Assembly: GCA_944363695.1 (NCBI GenBank)
Contig: CALVUW010000021.1
Location: forward strand, 1 to 11,999
Direction: 5' to 3'
Source: an uncultured Bacilli bacterium
GTDB lineage: Bacteria; Bacillota_I; Bacilli_A; RF39; UBA660
Length of the DNA stretch: 11,999 nt
Both the position numbers and the translations under genes were made by a program. How positions within the stretch are numbered: position 1 is the first letter of the stretch; each line of letters starts with the position of its first letter. Shown here one piece after another: positions 6,161 through 10,938 of this stretch. Below the pieces are notes generated by a model that searched no databases, was not told the origin of the DNA, and worked only from the letters and a program-made list of their open reading frames with translations.

Positions 6161-7036
6161 CTATATTATATTATTTTCCTCTTTTTTGTTGCTGCACGAT
6201 GCATAAGTAAAAGCTGAAACCAAAGCTTTAATTTTGTCTTTCATGGCTTGTTCACCACTACCAATTACTTTGCGTGGATCATAAATATTCGGATGATCCT
6301 TAACAAACTCAGAAACAACATTATGCCAAGTGACTTGCAATTCAGTATTAATATTAATCTTACAAATTCCACAACGAATTGCCTTCTGGATCATATCCAT
6401 AGGAATGCCTGTTCCGCCATGTAACACTAATGGTATCGAAAGATGATTATGAATTTCTTGCATCCGTTCAAAATTTAAATTTGGTTCTCCCCGATATAAT
6501 CCATGCACTGATCCTAAAGCAGGAGCAAGAGCATCAATTCCTGTTTTTGCTAACATTAAACAATCTTCTAAAGTTGCTTGATACATGGTTCCATAAAGAT
6601 TATCAATAGTACCTCCTACATGCCCTACTTCTGCTTCAACACTAACTTGTTTAGAATGAGCATAATCAACGACTTGCTTGGTAATAGCCATATTCTCTGC
6701 TAGAGGATAACGGCTTGCATCAATCATTACTGAACTGAAACCTGCATCAATAGCTTCCTTACAAACCTCAAAACTACTACCATGATCTAAATGAAGACAC
6801 ACTGGAATTTTAATATCTAAATCTTTCATTAACCCAGTAACTAATTGATATACCGTATAAAATCCTCCCATATATTTCTTAGCACCTTCACTAACACCTA
6901 ATATAACCGGAGTATTTAATTCATTCATTTGCTCTAAAATATATTTAGTCCATTCTAAATTATTAATATTAAAATGAGCAATAGCATACTGCTCCTTATT
7001 TGCCTTTGCTAACATTTCATTAAAATTAACTAACAT
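6161..7036 (-). CDS. fba: Class II fructose-bisphosphate aldolase
   Basis: Zinc-dependent glycolytic/gluconeogenic enzyme of 291 residues that cleaves fructose-1,6-bisphosphate to dihydroxyacetone phosphate and glyceraldehyde-3-phosphate. The metal and catalytic motifs are HLDHG (82-86, with Asp84), VEAEVGHVGG (133-142), ALGSVHG (173-179, zinc ligand His178), LHGGTGIP (205-212, zinc ligand His206) and the phosphate-binding NINTELQ (228-234). It resembles B. subtilis FbaA throughout; tagatose-bisphosphate aldolases share these motifs and are the main alternative. The C-terminal ten residues are a polar Lys/Glu/Asn tail. ATG 7036 follows an AAGGTGA Shine-Dalgarno. A near-consensus promoter lies just upstream, as expected for an abundant glycolytic enzyme, and murA follows in the same operon. 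Confidence 0.93.
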   Translation of the reverse strand: MLVNFNEMLAKANKEQYAIAHFNINNLEWTKYILEQMNELNTPVILGVSEGAKKYMGGFYTVYQLVTGLMKDLDIKIPVCLHLDHGSSFEVCKEAIDAGFSSVMIDASRYPLAENMAITKQVVDYAHSKQVSVEAEVGHVGGTIDNLYGTMYQATLEDCLMLAKTGIDALAPALGSVHGLYRGEPNLNFERMQEIHNHLSIPLVLHGGTGIPMDMIQKAIRCGICKININTELQVTWHNVVSEFVKDHPNIYDPRKVIGSGEQAMKDKIKALVSAFTYASCSNKKEENNII

Positions 7037-7050
7037 TTTTTCACCTTCAC

Positions 7051-7065
7051 TTCTATCATATAGAA
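7051..7065. repeat. Inverted repeat over the fba -10 box
   Basis: TTCTAT and ATAGAA surround a 3-bp centre, forming a 15-bp interrupted palindrome that covers the -10 (7055-7060). Its position fits an operator that would occlude the promoter, but in AT-rich sequence a chance palindrome around a -10 is possible. Confidence 0.4.
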
Positions 7066-7083
7066 ATTAATAGCGTTTGTCAA
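7055..7083 (-). promoter_or_regulatory. Strong sigma-A promoter of fba-murA
   Basis: On the minus strand: perfect -35 TTGACA (7078-7083), a 17-nt spacer, and -10 TATGAT (7055-7060). There is no TG extension. It is the closest -35 to consensus in the window and sits about 20 bases before the fba ATG, allowing only a short leader. Confidence 0.85.
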
Positions 7084-7105
7084 AAGAATACCTTCATTTA
7101 CAAGT

Positions 7106-7126
7106 AAAAACTAGTCAAGAGACTAG
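7106..7126 (-). terminator. Intrinsic terminator after the 33-residue ORF
   Basis: The arms CTAGTC and GACTAG (7121-7126 and 7111-7116) form a perfect 6-bp stem with a 4-nt TCTT loop, followed by T5 (7106-7110). The stop codon of the small ORF (7123-7125) is in the stem. It closes the prfA-to-small-ORF operon just before the fba promoter. Confidence 0.8.
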
Positions 7127-7224
7127 CCTTTATTTTCAAATGATTGATCGGGTTGTGGTTGCCTAGGAAATATTTCCTTTTTTGTAACTTCTTCAACAGT
7201 TGGATCCGCTTGATTCTGATTCAT
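7123..7224 (-). CDS. Small hydrophilic protein, 33 residues, unknown function
   Basis: An ATG at 7224 with a perfect AGGAGG Shine-Dalgarno (7231-7236) at a 6-nt spacing opens a 33-codon frame ending in TAG inside a terminator hairpin. The peptide is Asn/Gln-rich at its start, charged in the middle (VEEVTKKE, 10-17) and Pro/Gln-rich at its end (FPRQPQPDQ, 19-27). It has no hydrophobic segment, Cys or signal peptide. It follows mntP by 36 bases and appears to be the last gene of that operon. I recognise no family. The ribosome binding site, operon position and terminator argue for a real gene; the short length argues for caution. A weak inverted repeat (ATGATAA/TTATCAT) places the Shine-Dalgarno in a loop. 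Confidence 0.6.
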   Translation of the reverse strand: MNQNQADPTVEEVTKKEIFPRQPQPDQSFENKG

Positions 7225-7260
7225 GATAAGCCTCCTTTTTTGTTTATCATCGTTACTAGT

Positions 7261-7800
7261 TTATACTAAAAAGAGATGCTCTATGCCTAAAAATAAAAGT
7301 AACAAGCTACCAATAATATTAGCTATCTTACCAAAACGGAGAGTCATCTGTTTACCAATTGTTAAACCAAATTTGGTAAAAAAGGCACTACATATACTAA
7401 AAACAAGGCCGCAAATCAACATATTTTCACCAGTAGCCCCTAAGCCGATACCAACTGAAAAGCTATCAATACTAACACTAAGACCAAATAAAAAAGCTTG
7501 CGTTACGTTTCTTAAACTTACTTGTTTAGAATCTAAATCTTTTATATTTAATAAAAACTCGACACTTAAAAAAATAAATATTATTCCTACTAGACGATTA
7601 GGATCAAAAACAATAATACTAATAATTAATTCCCCAACTAAGCAACCTAAAATAGGCATTAAAAAATGATAACAACCAACAACTATACTTAAAAAGTTAA
7701 TCATTTTTTTCTCTAAATTTAATGTTCCATAAATCATAGCTAACGAAAATGCATCCATACTCAAACTAATGCCAATGATAATAATCTGAATCAAATCCAT
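7261..7800 (-). CDS. mntP: MntP-type manganese efflux pump family membrane protein
   Basis: Six-helix membrane protein of 179 residues made of two similar halves, each opening with an Asp-containing helix: ISLSMDAFSLA (11-21) and LSVSIDSFSVG (107-117). This duplicated SMDAF/SIDSF pattern is the hallmark of the MntP (formerly DUF204) family, which exports Mn2+ and limits manganese toxicity. The sporulation protein YtaF belongs to the same superfamily and is the main alternative, worth weighing here because spoIIR is immediately upstream. In B. subtilis mntP (ywlD) also lies shortly after prmC-spoIIR, which favours MntP. ATG 7800 has an AGGAGG Shine-Dalgarno five bases away. The 39-base gap after spoIIR leaves no room for a yybP-ykoY manganese riboswitch, so expression probably follows the upstream operon. 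Confidence 0.78.
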   Translation of the reverse strand: MDLIQIIIIGISLSMDAFSLAMIYGTLNLEKKMINFLSIVVGCYHFLMPILGCLVGELIISIIVFDPNRLVGIIFIFLSVEFLLNIKDLDSKQVSLRNVTQAFLFGLSVSIDSFSVGIGLGATGENMLICGLVFSICSAFFTKFGLTIGKQMTLRFGKIANIIGSLLLLFLGIEHLFLV

Positions 7801-7839
7801 ATAGTCCTCCTATAGGAAATGTATTCAGTTATTTTTGTT

Positions 7840-8367
7840 TTAGAAATATTTTTCAATCATTTCTTGTACAAACGATTTATATTCAATATCATCTGTATTC
7901 GTTTCTTCCGCTTCTAGTAAACATAACGGTGGAAACAACACACACCACCAATTATCTCCGGCACCGGCACCTAATGTGACAACTAGCGATTCATAATATC
8001 CCGCAGGATAGGTCACGCCTTTATATAATTTTTCAGGAAAATAATTTAATCCATAATGTATATCAAAAATTGTCGCTTCTTCATTTTGTAATAATGTTGT
8101 TGATACGACGTTTTCAAATCGCTTTATATTGCCTTTTAAACTATTTCTGGTATCTGTGATTGACTCACTATCTTGTAATAAATTGGTAATATCTGTTTGT
8201 AGCGCTGTCTTAACTTTTTGTTTTATTTGTTGATCTTCTGGTGTATTACTAGCAGCAATTACCCGAAATCGAATCGCTTGATCTGGAATAATTACCTCAT
8301 CAGTTTTTGATGAAAAACCAGTCATACCTACTAATAATAAACTAGCTAAAATTAAAATTTTCTTCAT
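7840..8367 (-). CDS. spoIIR: SpoIIR, forespore signal that triggers mother-cell sigma-E activation
   Basis: Secreted sporulation protein of 175 residues. In B. subtilis SpoIIR is made in the forespore under sigma-F, crosses into the intermembrane space and triggers SpoIIGA to process pro-sigma-E. It has an N-terminal signal peptide (about 1-20, no lipobox Cys), then the family's IPDQAIRFRVIAASNTPEDQ (27-46), YPAGYYESLVVTLG (120-133), and the near-invariant NWWCVLFPPLC (139-149). I place the start at ATG 8367 with an AAAGGTGG Shine-Dalgarno. A TTG 23 codons upstream, inside prmC, has no ribosome binding site. The Shine-Dalgarno lies in one arm of a 9-bp hairpin (8371-8405), so read-through mRNA from prmC may be poorly translated. 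The prmC-spoIIR order is the same in B. subtilis. Confidence 0.93.
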   Translation of the reverse strand: MKKILILASLLLVGMTGFSSKTDEVIIPDQAIRFRVIAASNTPEDQQIKQKVKTALQTDITNLLQDSESITDTRNSLKGNIKRFENVVSTTLLQNEEATIFDIHYGLNYFPEKLYKGVTYPAGYYESLVVTLGAGAGDNWWCVLFPPLCLLEAEETNTDDIEYKSFVQEMIEKYF

Positions 8368-8370
8368 AAT

Positions 8371-8405
8371 ATAACCACCTTTACTATTTACATAATGGTG
8401 GTTAT
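8371..8405 (-). promoter_or_regulatory. Hairpin sequestering the spoIIR ribosome binding site
   Basis: On the minus strand ATAACCACC (8397-8405) and GGTGGTTAT (8371-8379) are perfect 9-bp complements with a 17-nt loop. Four further pairs inside (ATTA 8393-8396 with TAGT 8383-8386) tighten the loop. The right arm contains the core of the spoIIR Shine-Dalgarno, three bases before the ATG. No T-run follows in the spoIIR direction, so it is not a terminator for prmC. Confidence 0.7.
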
Positions 8406-8419
8406 TATTTTTTTTAATC
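8391..8419 (-). promoter_or_regulatory. Weak candidate forespore promoter for spoIIR
   Basis: GATTA (8415-8419), a 17-nt spacer, then CATTATG (8391-8397). This partly fits the sigma-G form (GHATR, CATnHTA) and does not fit the GG-start -10 of sigma-F. If used, its transcript would begin near 8384 and lack the anti-Shine-Dalgarno arm. It is an AT-rich match that could be chance. Confidence 0.2.
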
Positions 8420-9250
8420 AGTAGAAAAACGAACAAATATCATTCTATTTCGACCTTGTAAATCTTTTTTTACATCAATAATAGCATCCGGAAAATACCG
8501 ATAGATTATATTAGAAATTTCGTCTGCTTGATCTTGGCCAATTTCAAAAGCGAGTAGTGAGGATGGTGTTAAATAGGCTGCACTGTTTTTTATAATTTCT
8601 TGATAACTTGCTAAGCCATCTGTTCCGCCATATAAGGCAAGTGCGGGCTCATTATTTTTAACAAGCGGATCTATCTGCTCAGTTGGTTTCAAATAAGGAG
8701 GGTTAGAAACAATAATATCATAGGATTCCTCCTCTAGTTGTTCAAACCAATTACTTTTAATAAACCTAGCTTCTAAATGTTGCTTTTGAGCATTTTCCTT
8801 AGTAACATCTAAGGCTTTTTCAGAAATATCTACCAACGTTACTTCTACCCTATCTGGAAATAATCGCTTGAGTGTTAAACCAATTACACCGCTTCCACAA
8901 CCCAAATCCAAAATTTTAAAATGTTTAGTAGGATATTGGCGTAAATACTGCACAATATACTCAACTAACTCTTCTGTTTCAAAGCGAGGAATTAGCACAT
9001 TGTTATTCACGCTAAATTTCTCACCATAAAAATTAACAGAACCAATCACATACTGCAATGGTTGTTCCTGTTTAAGTGCTTCTATTTCTTTTTTATATAA
9101 AGCAATATCAGCAGGTGCTACTTCTTTGTCTAACATCGTATACAAAGCTAATGTGTTTACCTTTAAAATGTCTGCTAATAGCATTTTTGCATGCATACTA
9201 TTGATATGTTGCTTACCATATACAATTAAATCTTCTACCGTTGTTTTCAT
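8414..9250 (-). CDS. prmC: Release factor glutamine N5-methyltransferase
   Basis: Cytosolic SAM-dependent methyltransferase of 278 residues (formerly HemK) that methylates the Gln of the GGQ motif in peptide release factors and so speeds chain termination. It has a helical N-terminal substrate domain (about 1-75), the linker IPRFETEELVE (87-97), the SAM-binding LDLGCGSGVIGL (114-125), and the catalytic NPPYL (183-187) that holds the glutamine amide. It lies next to its substrate gene prfA, separated by only six bases, and in the same frame (TAA TCA CTA ATG). The only nearby Shine-Dalgarno, AGGAG inside the end of prfA, is about 17 bases from the ATG, so translation is probably coupled to prfA. 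No terminator separates it from spoIIR. Confidence 0.95.
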   Translation of the reverse strand: MKTTVEDLIVYGKQHINSMHAKMLLADILKVNTLALYTMLDKEVAPADIALYKKEIEALKQEQPLQYVIGSVNFYGEKFSVNNNVLIPRFETEELVEYIVQYLRQYPTKHFKILDLGCGSGVIGLTLKRLFPDRVEVTLVDISEKALDVTKENAQKQHLEARFIKSNWFEQLEEESYDIIVSNPPYLKPTEQIDPLVKNNEPALALYGGTDGLASYQEIIKNSAAYLTPSSLLAFEIGQDQADEISNIIYRYFPDAIIDVKKDLQGRNRMIFVRFSTD

Positions 9251-9256
9251 TAGTGA

Positions 9257-10318
9257 TTATTGTTCTTCTCCTGCTAATTTACGACGTTGGTCTTCCATAA
9301 TTAATGCCTCAATAATTTCATCTAATTGTCCGTTCATAACCCGATCTAAATTGTTGGTAGTAAAACCAATACGATGATCAGTTACTCTATTTTGAGGATA
9401 ATTATAAGTTCTAATTTTTTCTGCACGATCACCAGTACCAATTTTACTTCTACGTTTATTTCCTAATTCTTCTTCTTGTCGACGTAATTCAGCTTCATAT
9501 AACCTAGCTTTCAATACTTTCATTGCTTGCTCTTTGTTTTGGATTTGACTTCTCTCATTTTGACAAGTTACTACAGTATTCGTTGGTAAGTGAGTAATAC
9601 GAACTGCACTATCTGTCGTATTAACACCTTGTCCTCCACAACCAGAAGAACGATAAATATCAATTCGTAAATCTTTTGGATCTATTTCAATGTTAACATC
9701 TTCTGCCTCAGGCATCACTAATACGGTTGCTGTAGAAGTTTGAAGACGTCCGTTACTTTCTGTTACTGGTACCCGTTGAACGCGATGAGAACCACTTTCA
9801 TACTTTAATTTAGAGTAAGCTCCAGTTCCTTTAACCATAAATTCAATCTGAGAAAAGCCCCCAGCTACGCCTTCTTCAGCAGAAATTACTTCAACTTTAA
9901 AATTCTGTCTCTCGGCATAACGGGTATACATTCTAAATAAATCACCAGCAAAGATATTAGCTTCATCACCACCAGCGGCACCTCTAATCTCCACAATAAC
10001 ATTTTTGGTATCATTTGGATCCTTAGGAATTAATAAAACTTCCAATTGTTGTTCTTGTTGATGCTTTGTTTCTTCTAAATTAGTCAATTCTTCTTTGGCC
10101 ATCTCTTTTAATTCATCATCTTTTAACATTTCTTTTGTATCTTCTATAGATTGCAATGTCTTCTGATATGCACGATAAGCCATAACAACCTCTTCTAATG
10201 CAGCTAATTCAATTGATAATTCTCTTGTCTTCTGAACATTATTCAAAACTTCTGGGCGCATTAATTCTTCTTGTAATTCTTTATATTTTTTTTCTGTTGC
10301 TGCTAATCTTTCTAACAT
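9257..10318 (-). CDS. prfA: Peptide chain release factor 1 (RF1)
   Basis: RF1 (353 residues) recognises UAA and UAG in the ribosomal A site and triggers peptidyl-tRNA hydrolysis. It shows an N-terminal coiled helical domain (about 1-100), domain 2 with GAAGGDEA (113-120), the codon-reading P-x-T tripeptide PVT (184-186) in HRVQRVPVTES, and the catalytic GGQ (228-230) in SSGCGGQGVNTTDSAVR. The flanking residues Cys227 and Gly231 differ from the common Ala and His but lie within family variation. ATG 10318 has a perfect AGGAGG Shine-Dalgarno. It heads an apparent operon with prmC, spoIIR, mntP and a small ORF. All 15 complete genes in this window end in TAA or TAG, codons RF1 reads. Confidence 0.97.
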   Translation of the reverse strand: MLERLAATEKKYKELQEELMRPEVLNNVQKTRELSIELAALEEVVMAYRAYQKTLQSIEDTKEMLKDDELKEMAKEELTNLEETKHQQEQQLEVLLIPKDPNDTKNVIVEIRGAAGGDEANIFAGDLFRMYTRYAERQNFKVEVISAEEGVAGGFSQIEFMVKGTGAYSKLKYESGSHRVQRVPVTESNGRLQTSTATVLVMPEAEDVNIEIDPKDLRIDIYRSSGCGGQGVNTTDSAVRITHLPTNTVVTCQNERSQIQNKEQAMKVLKARLYEAELRRQEEELGNKRRSKIGTGDRAEKIRTYNYPQNRVTDHRIGFTTNNLDRVMNGQLDEIIEALIMEDQRRKLAGEEQ

Positions 10319-10345
10319 GATTTCCTCCTCGTTCTAATCGTTAGT

Positions 10346-10351
10346 ATTGTA
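10346..10351 (-). promoter_or_regulatory. Possible extended -10 promoter of prfA
   Basis: TG-A-TACAAT on the minus strand lies just past the rpoE terminator and about 27 bases before the prfA start. The expected -35 position falls in the terminator's T-run and matches poorly, so the case rests on the extended -10 and on the need for a promoter after a terminator. Confidence 0.4.
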
Positions 10352-10365
10352 TCACAAAATGAATG

Positions 10366-10396
10366 AAAAAACTAGGTTACTCTTCTAAGCCTAGTT
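10366..10396 (-). terminator. Intrinsic terminator of rpoE
   Basis: The arms AACTAGG (10390-10396) and CCTAGTT (10370-10376) form a 7-bp perfect stem with a 13-nt loop, followed by T residues to 10366. The rpoE stop TAA (10377-10379) lies in the loop and the left arm encodes its last residues. Confidence 0.75.
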
Positions 10397-10826
10397 CATC
10401 TTCATCTACGACCACAAGATCTTTTAAATCTTCTTCTGTATCATCATAGTCATCTTCCTCTTCATCACCAGAATCATAACTATCTTCTATCATTTCATCA
10501 GGAAGAATGCTATCTTCTTTCAATTCTTCTGTATCTTCTTCTTCCTCATCCTCTATAGACACTTTTAACACCTTATCAGAAGTGTGGCGACTACGTAAAT
10601 CCCAACAACCATCTTCTAACATGATAAAACGTTTATCTGTTGTCAATAAAGTATAATAATCACCTATTTTTTCTTCAAAGGTACTAGCAGGCAATTCTAA
10701 TAATTGAACTATTTTTTTGAATAAATCCGCTGTATTAGATTTTCCATCTTCTTCTAATAGGTAATAAGTAATATCTTTATTCGATAACAGTTCTAGATCT
10801 TCCTTTTTCATTTTCGATAACTTCAT
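10377..10826 (-). CDS. rpoE: DNA-directed RNA polymerase delta subunit
   Basis: Firmicute-specific RNA polymerase accessory subunit of 149 residues. Delta raises promoter selectivity, destabilises short-lived open complexes and helps recycle the enzyme. The folded N-terminal domain (about 1-90) carries the typical DITYYLLEEDGKSNTADLF (18-36) and the DKRFIMLEDGCWDLRSR segment (64-80). The C-terminus (91-149) is a disordered acidic tail in which 34 of 59 residues are Asp or Glu, as expected for delta. ATG 10826 follows AGGAGG by seven bases. It lies directly after argS, as in several Bacilli, but has its own promoter(s) and terminator. This rpoE is unrelated to the proteobacterial sigma-E gene of the same name. 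Confidence 0.95.
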   Translation of the reverse strand: MKLSKMKKEDLELLSNKDITYYLLEEDGKSNTADLFKKIVQLLELPASTFEEKIGDYYTLLTTDKRFIMLEDGCWDLRSRHTSDKVLKVSIEDEEEEDTEELKEDSILPDEMIEDSYDSGDEEEDDYDDTEEDLKDLVVVDEDELGLEE

Positions 10827-10850
10827 TTATTTTCCTCCTATAGATAGATC

Positions 10851-10879
10851 ATTATATGCTATTTAAATTTCTTTGTTCA
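10851..10879 (-). promoter_or_regulatory. Proximal candidate promoter of rpoE
   Basis: On the minus strand: TGAACA (10874-10879, four of six to consensus), a 17-nt spacer, and a perfect TATAAT (10851-10856). It would give a leader of about 20 nt. It may act with or instead of the distal promoter. Confidence 0.5.
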
Positions 10880-10894
10880 TTTAAATCATATAAA

Positions 10895-10923
10895 TTTATA
10901 TCATCTTTTATAGGTAAATGCAA
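10895..10923 (-). promoter_or_regulatory. Distal candidate promoter of rpoE
   Basis: On the minus strand: TTGCAT (10918-10923), a 17-nt spacer, and TATAAA (10895-10900) preceded by TGA (extended -10). The -10 lies inside a 14-bp AT-only palindrome (10888-10901). Confidence 0.6.
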
Positions 10924-10938
10924 CCCCTTTTTATTACT

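Noticed and set aside
7801..7839. Manganese riboswitch (yybP-ykoY) ahead of mntP
   Set aside because: Only 39 bases separate spoIIR and mntP, far too short for that element, and no matching structure is seen.
8371..8415. The spoIIR-upstream hairpin read on the + strand as an intrinsic terminator (T8 at 8408-8415)
   Set aside because: No + strand gene or promoter is visible to terminate. The T-run is simply the complement of an A-rich gap. It could matter only if an antisense transcript exists.
8368..8436. Longer spoIIR start (TTG at 8436) giving a 198-residue protein
   Set aside because: It begins inside prmC with no ribosome binding site, and its extra 23 residues are the translated hairpin region. 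ATG 8367 has a strong Shine-Dalgarno and directly starts a signal peptide.
10861..10901. AT-only palindromes upstream of rpoE (ATTTAAAT twice, and the 14-bp palindrome at 10888-10901)
   Set aside because: Such palindromes are expected by chance in a gap made almost wholly of A and T. They lack GC pairs for a stable hairpin and coincide with promoter -10 sequence.
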